The translations under genes were made by a program, and so were the position numbers. From Sulfobacillus thermotolerans (lineage in GTDB: Bacteria; Bacillota; Sulfobacillia; Sulfobacillales; Sulfobacillaceae), in contig CP019454.1 of assembly GCA_002951815.1 (NCBI GenBank), positions 434,001 to 498,000 of the forward strand: DNA of 64,000 nucleotides, in the 5' to 3' direction. How positions within the stretch are numbered: position 1 is the first letter of the stretch; each line of letters begins with the position of its first letter. The notes beneath the pieces are model-generated. The model was not told where the DNA came from, searched no databases, and was given only the letters and a program-made list of their open reading frames with translations. Below are positions 1 to 8,181 of this stretch, one piece after another.

Positions 1-918
1 TTCATTCGCCAAAATCTCTCGCGGATCCGGTTTGTGCGCGATGATATATTCTCCTCCCTTGATGAGCCGATCCCGCATCTGATTATGCAAGCGCCTTTTT
101 TCCAGCAAATCGCCTTGTTGGATCGTTTAGGGTTTTCTGGCATGATGCAACTCGTGTACACGGACCCTCCGTTTTATTCCGGAAAGGTGCAGAAGGCGGA
201 TGCAGGGGCCTTTGTAGATCGGTGGCCCACCCTCACGGCTTATTTAGAATTTATCCGGACTTATATGGTCTCTATTCTACCCCTTTTAGCGCCTACGGGG
301 TTTTTTGTCTTACATTGTGACTATCATGCGAGTCATTACATTAAAGTGATCGGCGACGAAGTCTTTGGGTATGAGAATTTTCGCAATGAAATTGTTTGGC
401 ATTATACCGGCCGCCGGACTCCGGCGGGCCTACGGGTGAACAGTAAACATGATGTGTTGTTGATTTGGGCCCGCAGTGGGGCGGCACGGATGCAGCCGTT
501 GTCTGATCCATGGGGGCGCGAGCACTACATACGCATGAAAAAGCAGCAAGTGCACGTCGATGAAAATGGTCGCGAGTGGATCTGGGGTCATAAGGGGCGA
601 GGGCAATCTCACGCGTATCGGATTTACATTGACGAGGCCGTTCGGCAAGGACGCTACATCGACAGTGTCTGGGATATGCCCATCATTGCCATTTCCTCCA
701 AAGAACGGACTGGTTATCCCACACAGAAACCGGTGCAATTGTTAGACCGGGTTGTGGAGTTATTGACGACGCCAGGCCAATGGGTTGGGGATTTTATGGC
801 GGGCTCGGGAACCACCGGCGTAGCCGCTGTGAGTCGCGGGCGTCCGGTTGTGTTGGGGGATAGCAATCCTGATGCGGTCGCCATTATTCGCCGCCGAATG
901 GCTCAGATTACCCGTTGA
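1..918 (+). CDS. Site-specific DNA methyltransferase (adenine N6 or cytosine N4), 5' end outside window
   Basis: S-adenosylmethionine-dependent amino-methyltransferase acting on DNA. The frame is open to the first base of the window, so the true start probably lies upstream; the first internal start is GTG at 34. The catalytic TDPPF motif (motif IV) comes early and the AdoMet-binding FMAGSGTTG motif (motif I) near the C-terminus, preceded by YPTQKP; this is the beta-class order seen in type III Mod-like and solitary enzymes. No restriction or specificity subunit follows; the next genes belong to respiration. Whether it is solitary or the end of a restriction-modification unit cannot be told from here. 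Confidence 0.85.
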   Translation, partial: FIRQNLSRIRFVRDDIFSSLDEPIPHLIMQAPFFQQIALLDRLGFSGMMQLVYTDPPFYSGKVQKADAGAFVDRWPTLTAYLEFIRTYMVSILPLLAPTGFFVLHCDYHASHYIKVIGDEVFGYENFRNEIVWHYTGRRTPAGLRVNSKHDVLLIWARSGAARMQPLSDPWGREHYIRMKKQQVHVDENGREWIWGHKGRGQSHAYRIYIDEAVRQGRYIDSVWDMPIIAISSKERTGYPTQKPVQLLDRVVELLTTPGQWVGDFMAGSGTTGVAAVSRGRPVVLGDSNPDAVAIIRRRMAQITR

Positions 919-960
919 GCGGTGAAGCGGTGGCTTGAAAGGTCGACCGTATTTGAGGCT

Positions 961-987
961 CCCGCGCGTAAGCGCGGGGGTTTTTTT
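961..987 (+). terminator. Rho-independent terminator after the methyltransferase
   Basis: Inverted repeat CCCGCGC-GTAA-GCGCGGG directly followed by a run of seven T. It separates the methyltransferase from the oxidase genes. Confidence 0.9.
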
Positions 988-1108
988 ATGTCTTTTTACC
1001 GACGACTGCATAGAAGATGGCAGAAAAACACATACCACCACCGGACGGGTTACCCAGGTCAGTTAGAACAGATTACCAGTGATAACAACGAAAAAGGCAG
1101 GAGATGTT

Positions 1109-1417
1109 ATGAGAGGGAAATGGTTGTGGGGGCGCGGGGCTTTGGCCGCATTAGGGTTCGCGGTCGCGGCCGCAGGACTGGGGCCCGGATACGCGCAGGC
1201 TGCTCATGGATGGTCTGTGCCTGAATCCAAAGTGATTATTCGGGCGGACAGCGCCGCTATGAATGCCGTCGGCGGTGGACGGGTGGTGGCCTTAAATGGC
1301 GCCGTGCAGGCGGGGATTCCGGTTCTGGTGGTACGCGTCGTGCGGGGCCAGCACGTCTATCGAGTGAGCGTGAATCCTCAAACCGACCAGACGATGAGCG
1401 TTGTGAAAATTCGGTAG
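1109..1417 (+). CDS. Small secreted protein of unknown function at head of oxidase operon
   Basis: 102 residues. An ATG at 1109 behind GGCAGGAG is preferred over an in-frame upstream start at 1079, which lacks a ribosome site. The N-terminus is a classical signal peptide (MRGKW, a hydrophobic Ala/Leu/Gly core, then a likely AQA-A cleavage near residue 31). The mature part, about 70 residues, is rich in Val and Gly and ends in alternating hydrophobic strands (QHVYRVSVNP...SVVKIR), a little like a PepSY-type fold, but no family is recognised. It lies 39 bases before the cupredoxin gene in the same direction, so a role outside the membrane near the oxidase is possible. Function not assigned. Confidence 0.65.
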   Translation: MRGKWLWGRGALAALGFAVAAAGLGPGYAQAAHGWSVPESKVIIRADSAAMNAVGGGRVVALNGAVQAGIPVLVVRVVRGQHVYRVSVNPQTDQTMSVVKIR

Positions 1418-1456
1418 CCATAGGTGCGAGATTACAAGACAAAGGAAGGGATGACG

Positions 1457-2089
1457 ATGAGTCAGCCGCATGAACCAACAGGCATTATGGAACAGACCTG
1501 GAGCCGCAGGCAGCTGCTCTGGGGCGGAGCTGGATTGGCGGCCACAGCAGCCGCAGCCATCTTTGGCAAACAAGCGATTGTCAATGTGGCGCGGGATGTC
1601 TTTGGGTCCCCGGTCATGTCCGGTAAGATCAATCTCTATCAGTTTGACTATTATTTTGTACCCAATTATATGACGTGGCGGGTGGGCGACAAGCTCGAAG
1701 TGACCTTGCAAAATCAAAGCCATACTCATTGGCATGAATGGACGATAGGTCGCCATTTAAATATGGACTACTTTCAAGCCTTTGGTGAGATGGATGCGGA
1801 TGCGTGGGCGATTGATTTTTGGCAAGACGTCGATGTGACATTGAGTGACCCTTATAAGATCGATAACTTTGTGCCGAATACGGCACATGTAACGTATGTC
1901 GGACCCAAAGGACCCTATCAAATTCAGTCCGGGGGAGATTTTAGCCCGACCATTCAACCCAACGGGAGTCTTAAGCTGACGTTTACTGTGCCTAATAAGC
2001 CGGGGATTTGGTATTACGGATGCTTTGTCCAAGAATTTATCCATTATCGGGATGGTATGCAAGGGATTATCAACATTCTCCCGGCCTAA
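1457..2089 (+). CDS. Tat-exported cupredoxin (blue copper protein)
   Basis: 210 residues; ATG at 1457 with GGAAGG seven bases upstream; an upstream in-frame GTG at 1424 lacks this. A twin-arginine signal (SRRQLLWGGAG plus an Ala-rich core) predicts export of a folded, cofactor-loaded protein. The C-terminal part has type-1 copper ligand spacing: Cys189, His196 and Met201 (C-x6-H-x4-M), with candidate first histidines in the SHTHWHEW segment. Known cupredoxins shuttle electrons to oxidases. Its place directly before CuA subunit II suggests it is the electron donor, or an oxidase accessory subunit, facing the acidic outside. It could be an extra oxidase domain rather than a mobile carrier. Confidence 0.8.
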   Translation: MSQPHEPTGIMEQTWSRRQLLWGGAGLAATAAAAIFGKQAIVNVARDVFGSPVMSGKINLYQFDYYFVPNYMTWRVGDKLEVTLQNQSHTHWHEWTIGRHLNMDYFQAFGEMDADAWAIDFWQDVDVTLSDPYKIDNFVPNTAHVTYVGPKGPYQIQSGGDFSPTIQPNGSLKLTFTVPNKPGIWYYGCFVQEFIHYRDGMQGIINILPA

Positions 2090-2128
2090 GAACCGTCATT
2101 TGCTGAGTGGCGAGAAGGGAAGGTTTAT

Positions 2129-2947
2129 ATGGGAAACATCGTGGTCTTTGGCATACTCTGGGCCGGGCTTACAGCGGTTGGAGAGTGGGTGTTCCGGACA
2201 CACCGGGCACATTCGTTTTATTACACCATCTCTAACCAGGGAAGTTTGGCCCTCAGTGCATTCAACTTTTTGTCCTCGTGGTTGATGCCGATATTTATCT
2301 TCATTGCGCTGGTCACGATATTTGCGCTGGTACGCTTCAGGGCTCCCAATAATGAGCCCAAGCCCAGTGAGGTCCAGGCGATGCGTAATCGCGCGTTCAT
2401 TTTTACGTGGGTGGGACTGAGCTTTGCGCTCAATATTATGTTTTGGCTCCACCCCACATCAGTGGACCTTGAAGCGATGTTTACGAACTGGCGTAAAGAG
2501 AAGGCGCAACATCCTCTGATTGTGAATGTGACAGCGCGGCAGTGGGAATGGATGTTCAATTATCCCCAATACCATGTGACCCAAGCGGTTAATGCGCAAG
2601 GGCTTGATGAAATGGAGTTGCCCGTCAACCGACCGGTCGAGTTTTTCTTACGGTCGTATGACCCCTTTCACACTTATGACGTGTATGCGGGTGTCATTCA
2701 TAGCTTTTGGATTCCTGCGTTTGGCATTAAGGAAGATGTGATTCCAGGCGAAACGCGCACCGAATTTCTGATTCCTGAACACGTAGCCAATTACCACACC
2801 AGTCCATTAGTCCGGGTGCAATGCGCAGAAGTCTGTGGACCGGGGCATCCCTATATGGAATCGCCGGTCTCGGTGGTTACGGCGGCGCAATTTGCCAAAT
2901 GGATTAAATACGAACAAAAGTTACAGGCGGCTGCGGGCGGATCATAA
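2129..2947 (+). CDS. coxB: Cytochrome c oxidase subunit II (CuA)
   Basis: 272 residues. Carries the dinuclear CuA centre that accepts electrons from the periplasmic-side donor. His191 (HSFWIP) and C232-AEV-C236-GPG-H240-PY-M243 are the full CuA ligand set; the aromatic ARQWEW patch marks the donor entry. Three hydrophobic segments (about residues 4-22, 46-71 and 88-108) are visible rather than the usual two. ATG at 2129 follows GAAGGGAAGG. No cytochrome c domain is fused at the C-terminus, so an external donor (the cupredoxin or the cytochrome c encoded at 6557) is needed. Confidence 0.95.
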   Translation: MGNIVVFGILWAGLTAVGEWVFRTHRAHSFYYTISNQGSLALSAFNFLSSWLMPIFIFIALVTIFALVRFRAPNNEPKPSEVQAMRNRAFIFTWVGLSFALNIMFWLHPTSVDLEAMFTNWRKEKAQHPLIVNVTARQWEWMFNYPQYHVTQAVNAQGLDEMELPVNRPVEFFLRSYDPFHTYDVYAGVIHSFWIPAFGIKEDVIPGETRTEFLIPEHVANYHTSPLVRVQCAEVCGPGHPYMESPVSVVTAAQFAKWIKYEQKLQAAAGGS

Positions 2948-2985
2948 ATGGTGGTTGTGACAGTAATGTCTTAGGAGGTTGATTG

Positions 2986-4857
2986 ATGGAACAGCAAATA
3001 ACGCAGGCGGAGGCGCGTAATAATCCGCAGCCTAAAGTCATGCATATGGCTCCGGTCCTTCGGGGTCTGGTATGGGCCACGATAGGATTTGCGATTTTCG
3101 ACTTGATGACGGTGGCCGTCGACCCGTTTAGAGGCCGCCCTTTGGTAACAGAGCCGTCTGTCGTGGTGGGATGGGTGGGCGCTCTTATCGGGTGGCTCAT
3201 GGGCGTGGGAGGCTATGAAGGGGTAATCTTGCCGTTGTTCGGGTCTCCGAGTACGTGGGTGGAACCGAAGAATTGGCGCAAGTATTTTGGCCTTAGCACC
3301 AATCACAAAGTGATTGGTCTCCAATATCTTGTGACTTCGAGCTCCATCTTCTTTATAGCGGGGATGGATGCGATGGCGATTCGTTACGAGTTGATGCAGC
3401 CGTCGATGCACTTCTTCACCTATACGGGACAGTATTTGACGGCGGTCGGTGTTCACGGGTCGCTCATGATGTTTGGAGTGGGCACGGTGGTCTTGATTTC
3501 AGGGCTGGGCAACTACTTTGTGCCATTAATGATTGGCGCCAAAGAGACTGTATTCTCAAGGCTGTCTGGGATCGGCCATTGGCTTTTGCCGGCGGGAGCG
3601 TTGACACTTATCGCCAGTCCTCTCTTAGGATATTGGGATACCGGTTGGCGAGGCTACGAACCCTTGGCGAGTCAAGATCCCGGAGGCATGGTGTTTTATT
3701 ACTTGGGAATCTTTGCTATGACCCTGTCGACCATTATTGCTTCGCTGAACTTGGCGGCGACGATTATCTTTCACCGCGCGCGAGGAATGACGTGGGCTCG
3801 TTTACCGCTTTTTGTATGGGGAATCTTGACCGTCTCTTTGTTGAATCTGATTTGGCAGCCGGAAATCGAAATGACCTTTGTCATGGCGCTCTTGGACAAA
3901 CTGATTCCCTTTCACTTTTTTGATGCTTTAGGCAGTCCGTTGACCTATCTCAGCATGTTTTGGCTCTTCGGCCATCCTGAGGTCTATATTATCGTGCTGC
4001 CAGCCTTCGCCTTGTGGAATGAAATCATTCCGGTTATGGCACAGAAAAACCTCTTTGCCCGCGACTGGGCCATTATTGGTTTGATTTTTGTCATGATGCT
4101 GAGTGGCTTGGTATGGGCACATCACATTTTCACCAACATGCGCAACAGTGAGATGTTTCCCTTCTCGTTTTTCAGTGAGATGATTTCCATCCCCACCGGC
4201 TTTTCGTTTATGGCGGCTATTGGGACCTTATGGCGGGCGCGCCTTCGCTTTACCACGCCAACGCTATTGGTGTTGATGGCGATTTTCAACTTTGTCATTG
4301 GCGGGTTGACCGGCGTGTATTTGGCGGACCCTCCGGTAAATCTTCAGGTCCACGACACGTTCTTTGTTATTGCCCATTTTCACTATACGATTATTGGGGG
4401 CGCGATTTTCACGTGGGTCGCGGCGATGTATTACTGGCTGCCCAAGCTATCGGGTCGAATGTTTAATGACACCCTAGGAAAGTGGCTCGCCCTGTGGATC
4501 TTTATTGGATTCAACGGGACCTTTAGTCAGATGTTTTTGCTAGGGCTCGATGGCATGAACCGTTGGGTGCCCGCTTATCCACCCTATTTAAAACCCCTGA
4601 ATTACTCTGTATCGCTGTTTGCCTTCTTTTTAGGAGCAGGCTTCATCGCCAACGCTATACACATTTGGTGGGCTTGGGTAAAAGGCCCCAAATCACCTGA
4701 AAATCCATGGCATGCGCGAACTCTTGAATGGTTGACCACCTCTCCTCCTCCTGATGACAACTTCGATGGAGAAGTCGAAGTCGTGCGCGGATTTTACCGC
4801 TATGACCATGATGAACCCTCGGCATACTTGGTGAAAAATCCGGAACCTGCCGAGTAG
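2986..4857 (+). CDS. coxA: Cytochrome c oxidase subunit I (heme a / heme a3-CuB)
   Basis: 623 residues; ATG at 2986 sits seven bases after AGGAGG and is preferred to TTG at 2983. Catalytic core of an A-type heme-copper oxygen reductase. His157 and His466 fit as heme a ligands, His464 as heme a3 ligand, and His330, His379 and His380 as CuB ligands; Tyr334 is the cross-linked tyrosine and Glu332 of GHPEVY is present. By motif alignment with Rhodobacter numbering, D-channel Asp132 is Glu187, Asn139 is Ser194, and K-channel Lys362 is Ser407, while Asn121 is kept (Asn176). About 100 residues with two hydrophobic segments precede the conserved NHKVIG start, an unusual extension. A C-terminal soluble tail follows the last membrane helix. 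Confidence 0.97.
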   Translation: MEQQITQAEARNNPQPKVMHMAPVLRGLVWATIGFAIFDLMTVAVDPFRGRPLVTEPSVVVGWVGALIGWLMGVGGYEGVILPLFGSPSTWVEPKNWRKYFGLSTNHKVIGLQYLVTSSSIFFIAGMDAMAIRYELMQPSMHFFTYTGQYLTAVGVHGSLMMFGVGTVVLISGLGNYFVPLMIGAKETVFSRLSGIGHWLLPAGALTLIASPLLGYWDTGWRGYEPLASQDPGGMVFYYLGIFAMTLSTIIASLNLAATIIFHRARGMTWARLPLFVWGILTVSLLNLIWQPEIEMTFVMALLDKLIPFHFFDALGSPLTYLSMFWLFGHPEVYIIVLPAFALWNEIIPVMAQKNLFARDWAIIGLIFVMMLSGLVWAHHIFTNMRNSEMFPFSFFSEMISIPTGFSFMAAIGTLWRARLRFTTPTLLVLMAIFNFVIGGLTGVYLADPPVNLQVHDTFFVIAHFHYTIIGGAIFTWVAAMYYWLPKLSGRMFNDTLGKWLALWIFIGFNGTFSQMFLLGLDGMNRWVPAYPPYLKPLNYSVSLFAFFLGAGFIANAIHIWWAWVKGPKSPENPWHARTLEWLTTSPPPDDNFDGEVEVVRGFYRYDHDEPSAYLVKNPEPAE

Positions 4858-4881
4858 CCCAACACAAAAAGGAGCAGACTA

Positions 4882-5427
4882 ATGGCTGTAACCTATGCAA
4901 AAGACCGAGAAATCGCCGCTTATCGGTGGGGGTTTCGTATCTTCCTCGTAAGCCAATCGGTGCCCTTCATTCTCATATTTGCCGATTGGTATATGTTTGA
5001 TGGGTACTATGTGAGCCCGGTAGCTAGCAAGTGGCTCGGATCAATCGAAGCATTTTTCGGGTTGCTGTCCGGACTCATTGCGTGGCAGGCTTTACAGGCC
5101 ATTCGCGCAGGCCACTTGATGGCCATGATCCAAGGATTTCGGCGGGCCGCCGTAATAGGCGGCGCGCAGTTGGTGTTGCTGGCGTACCAATGGGGAACTC
5201 GCTTTATCCCGCCCGGGACACGCTATGGCGAGGTGTACTACACCTTAAGCGGCGTGTCAGGATTTTATGAGCTCATAGGGATTTTTGTCCTTGTGGCCAT
5301 TAGTTTCCGTGCCGCACGTGTGCAGTTTACCGCCCATTATCACTGGGATGCGGAAGCCGCTGAGTACTTCTGGATTTTTCAAATGGTTGCAGGATTTTTG
5401 TCGTACTTGTTCCTGTACTGGATTTAA
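4882..5427 (+). CDS. coxC: Cytochrome c oxidase subunit III
   Basis: 181 residues, ATG after AAAAAGGAG. Five hydrophobic helices, matching short bacterial subunit III proteins. The HYHWDAEAAEYFWIF segment before the last helix matches the conserved end of subunit III (H-x-(F/W)-x-A-A-x-Y/W-x-W). Subunit III contains no redox centre; in the family it stabilises subunit I and helps proton uptake. It follows coxA by 24 bases and is surely in the same operon. Confidence 0.88.
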   Translation: MAVTYAKDREIAAYRWGFRIFLVSQSVPFILIFADWYMFDGYYVSPVASKWLGSIEAFFGLLSGLIAWQALQAIRAGHLMAMIQGFRRAAVIGGAQLVLLAYQWGTRFIPPGTRYGEVYYTLSGVSGFYELIGIFVLVAISFRAARVQFTAHYHWDAEAAEYFWIFQMVAGFLSYLFLYWI

Positions 5428-5468
5428 GCTACGGGATTTTGTAATGGCCTAAAGGAGGGACATAAACA

Positions 5469-5675
5469 ATGGGTTTTTTCCCCCACTTACCTGTGCGCAT
5501 TCCGTATAGTCCTGGGATGGCGCACTGGTGGGATCCATTTTGGTGGATGTTTCAAATCATCATTATGACAGTTCTCTTGTTAGCATTTCGCAAAGTCGCA
5601 TTGCGTGTCGATGAAGAGTATGATGACCCGAAGCCGAAGCCGCCTAAAGATCCGTCATCGATACGGAGAACATGA
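5469..5675 (+). CDS. Small single-helix membrane protein, probable oxidase subunit IV-like
   Basis: 68 residues, ATG after AAAGGAGGGA. One membrane helix (about residues 26-42, WWMFQIIIMTVLLLAF), a Trp/Pro-rich N-terminus and an acidic then Pro/Lys-rich tail (DEEYDDPKPKPPKDP). No family is firmly recognised. Position after subunit III, size and topology fit the small fourth subunit that many bacterial oxidases carry. Its stop overlaps the next start by four bases (ATGA), so the two are translationally coupled. Confidence 0.6.
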   Translation: MGFFPHLPVRIPYSPGMAHWWDPFWWMFQIIIMTVLLLAFRKVALRVDEEYDDPKPKPPKDPSSIRRT

Positions 5676-6511
5676 TGGAGGTGGAACGGCCTGTAGTGAA
5701 AAGGCCTGCCTCGTCCTATGAGGCGGGCCTTATTCAGTCTTCATGGATACGCATAGCGGTTTTCACCATGACCAGTGGCTGTGCTCTTACCGCAGCCAAT
5801 CATGCGTGGCCAGATGGGGGAACCTTGGCTGCGGCAAGCAGTGGATGGGGATTGTCGTTGTGGAGCATGGCCCTTGTGGCGTCCATGACGCGAGGACCTA
5901 TCATCGCTATGGCGTTGCGTATGGTATGGGCCATGGGGATTCAAAGTATTTCGTATGTCTGGCTGAGTCATATGAGCTATCATACCGCCCATTTCAGTCT
6001 CTTGGCCTTTGATGCCATTGGGTTATGGCGGGTGGTAGAAGCACGGGCAGGTTATCTGTCGTTGAGGGCCTTTACTTGGGTGGCAGGGATCGGGAGTCTG
6101 GCGGTCGGGATGAGTTTGAGTCCTCATGGGTTTGATGTGAAGGATGCTGCGATCATGGGGTTCTTTGTGATGGGTTGGGTCTGGGCGGATATCCGTGGGG
6201 ACCAATGGCTGTCCTATGTTCACGAGTCTCGACGGCAGCAGGCGACGTATCCATGGCGCGAGGAGCGGTTAAAAACGCAAACGCTGATAGGGGGGGAAGT
6301 TACAGCGCTTTTGGCTTTAGTCCCTTTTTACGTGGACCGGCTGCCAACTCTATATTTGTTGTGGGTTTTTCTCTTGGGGCTGATGTATGTATTAGGTATC
6401 GGCACAAGTGTTGCTTTTTCGCATCGGATGATCAGACCGTGGCAGCGTTTGTTGTCGTGGATCTATTTGGGGTCGGTTTTCATTTGTTTGGCCTTATACT
6501 CCGTACATTAA
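5672..6511 (+). CDS. Polytopic membrane protein of unknown function in oxidase operon
   Basis: 279 residues with roughly eight hydrophobic segments. It starts at ATG 5672 (or 5675) inside the stop codon of the previous gene. The segment SHMSYHTAHFSLLAFD contains closely spaced histidines that could bind copper or heme. Last gene before a strong terminator. The place suggests a role in oxidase assembly or heme/copper handling, as CtaG-like proteins have, but I do not see a convincing family signature and leave the function open. Confidence 0.6.
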   Translation: MMEVERPVVKRPASSYEAGLIQSSWIRIAVFTMTSGCALTAANHAWPDGGTLAAASSGWGLSLWSMALVASMTRGPIIAMALRMVWAMGIQSISYVWLSHMSYHTAHFSLLAFDAIGLWRVVEARAGYLSLRAFTWVAGIGSLAVGMSLSPHGFDVKDAAIMGFFVMGWVWADIRGDQWLSYVHESRRQQATYPWREERLKTQTLIGGEVTALLALVPFYVDRLPTLYLLWVFLLGLMYVLGIGTSVAFSHRMIRPWQRLLSWIYLGSVFICLALYSVH

Positions 6512-6520
6512 AAAAAGAAA

Positions 6521-6549
6521 AAGGCTAGGCAAGAACCCTAGCCTTTTTG
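6521..6549. terminator. Bidirectional terminator between oxidase operon and cytochrome c
   Basis: AAGGCTAG / CTAGCCTT stem flanked by A-rich sequence on the left and T-rich on the right, so it can stop transcription from the oxidase operon (+) and from the cytochrome gene (-), which converge here. Confidence 0.88.
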
Positions 6550-6556
6550 CTTTGCA

Positions 6557-7039
6557 TTATTTGCCTTTGGCAATGTGCCAAACGTACTGGGAGACATTAA
6601 TAGCATCTTTCGCGCTCAAAGTTCCTGGATGATTGGCAGGCATATGAAGCGCAATGAAGGTTTTGAGACGAGCCTCATTATCAAATGTAGATACGACGCC
6701 ACTCGGCGCGGCAAGCCGCGGAGCGCCTGTGGTGCCAATGCCTTGGTTGCCGTGACATGACGCGCAATCCCGAGCAAAAACAACCGAGCCTGCTTGAATT
6801 GCGGCTTGAGATGGGGGAATTTTGCTGTCGGCTACGACCTTTTTGAGTCGTGTGCGGTTGGCTTTATGATCTAAGGCGGGGTTTTGCGTGTTGTTAATAT
6901 CACTGACCCCATAAGGTTGTTGACCTTTGGCACCGCGAGGCACATTGTTATTGGGGCCCGCTCCTCCGTACAAACCGCAGCCGCCAGCGAGAATAGTCAT
7001 AGCGAGTGCTGCGGTACCCCAAAGTTTATACTTTTCCAC
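6557..7039 (-). CDS. Lipoprotein-like monoheme cytochrome c
   Basis: 160 residues, GTG start with AAGGAGG ten bases upstream. An N-terminal hydrophobic stretch ends in LAGGC (Cys21), a plausible though not ideal lipobox, so the protein is probably lipid-anchored outside the membrane. The heme site is C92-AS-C95-H96; Met133 in HMPANHPG is the likely sixth ligand, giving a class I cytochrome c. A Gly/Asn/Pro-rich linker (about 22-60) separates anchor and heme domain. Convergent with the oxidase operon; a likely electron carrier to the CuA subunit. Confidence 0.88.
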   Translation of the reverse strand: MEKYKLWGTAALAMTILAGGCGLYGGAGPNNNVPRGAKGQQPYGVSDINNTQNPALDHKANRTRLKKVVADSKIPPSQAAIQAGSVVFARDCASCHGNQGIGTTGAPRLAAPSGVVSTFDNEARLKTFIALHMPANHPGTLSAKDAINVSQYVWHIAKGK

Positions 7040-7222
7040 CCTGTTATAGCCTCCTTAGAAAAACTCATTGCTGTGGCTTGTGACAACGAAAACTGCGATT
7101 AGAGTCCTCTCATGCCTATCGTGTCCCTAAAAATTTTGCCTATACCACCTACGGTGGCGGCATAAAGACAAGGCTGTCGACTCACACTAGAGCAGAGATC
7201 ATTGGAGTGGAGGAGGCTTACC

Positions 7223-7576
7223 ATGAACTGGAAAGGTGCCATTTCGCGTTTTGTGATCACCTTGTTGCTGCTCGAAATCTTTCGCTATACCTTAAGTTTG
7301 TTTCCCGCCATTACCCTAGGGGAGGCATTGATGATTGCCGCGTTAGTTGGTGGGATTGGCTACTTGGCGGACGAGGTTTTTGGGGGATATTTGTCGCCTC
7401 CGGGGCGTTCTTTTGTGGGATTTATTGTCACGACAACCATCGTGAGCATTTATTTTACGCATTTTGTCTACCCCATCGTTCATACTTTTGCGTATGTATT
7501 CGACTCCATTGCTATTGGGTTGATTGTGGGGGCTGCTGACGCCATTTTAGGGTGGGCCTATCAAAAAGCACATTAA
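7223..7576 (+). CDS. Small membrane protein, DUF2512/YndM-like
   Basis: 117 residues; ATG at 7223 after GGAGGAGG is preferred over the in-frame start at 7202. Four hydrophobic helices with few charged residues. Size, four-helix layout and the N-terminal MNWKGAISRFVITLLLLE resemble the DUF2512 (YndM) family of Bacillales membrane proteins, whose function is unknown. The assignment is by general look only. It ends three bases from the convergent gene at 7580. Confidence 0.55.
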   Translation: MNWKGAISRFVITLLLLEIFRYTLSLFPAITLGEALMIAALVGGIGYLADEVFGGYLSPPGRSFVGFIVTTTIVSIYFTHFVYPIVHTFAYVFDSIAIGLIVGAADAILGWAYQKAH

Positions 7577-7579
7577 TAC

Positions 7580-7954
7580 TTACCAGCCATGCACCATGGC
7601 CCCGCCCAAGGTGGCGGTGGCTAGGAGAAGGACAGAGGCGAAAAGCCAGATCGTGAGGGAGACCCAGGTGTCCTTGGCAAAGGTGAAATAAAGGTAACAG
7701 GCCAAGATCCACCAGGTTAGAGCTAAGATCATGTGTAGCCGCAAGAGGTTGGGCAACGTAGCCCATGTCAAAGGGCCAGCAGCTAAGAGTCCAGTTATAA
7801 GGGCTAAAAATCCTGCGGCAATGCTGAACAACAGCAGCAATTGAATGAGTGGTGCGGGGACTTTTTTGCTGAAAATCCGAGCGGAAGCCGCTAAAAGAAA
7901 CAACACAATTGGGAAATGGATGATGGCAGGATGTAAATGCCTGAGAATATGCAT
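7580..7954 (-). CDS. DUF2231-like membrane protein
   Basis: 124 residues. The start is ATG at 7954, after TAAGGAGG; a longer in-frame reading to 8089 has no ribosome site and runs into promoter-like sequence. The N-terminal LHPAIIHFPIVLF is the hallmark of the DUF2231 family, and the protein has four membrane helices and ends GGAMVHG, again typical. Family members are often found near cytochromes or copper proteins, but their role is not established. Confidence 0.75.
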   Translation of the reverse strand: MHILRHLHPAIIHFPIVLFLLAASARIFSKKVPAPLIQLLLLFSIAAGFLALITGLLAAGPLTWATLPNLLRLHMILALTWWILACYLYFTFAKDTWVSLTIWLFASVLLLATATLGGAMVHGW

Positions 7955-8091
7955 TAAACCCGCCTCCTTAGCTGATGGACAACATTGCTTTACCTTATGC
8001 AATGAACTATAGACCGTAGAACAACGTGCGGCAGTCAGCCAAAGAAAGTGGGGATTGACGGGATTGTAACAGTAATTGACCGTCGACACTC

Positions 8092-8120
8092 TTGACAGAG
8101 ACAGCCAATTGACCGATAAT
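8092..8120 (+). promoter_or_regulatory. Promoter of rpe-cbbX
   Basis: TTGACA, 17-base spacer, GATAAT, 62 bases before the rpe start. TTGAC occurs four times here (8055, 8076, 8092, 8109), so some copies may be regulator binding sites. Confidence 0.7.
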
Positions 8121-8181
8121 TAGTGAGAAAATTCACAAGGTTGCTGTGTATGCTTCAGCAACTGAGAAAAAGGAGGCTGCG

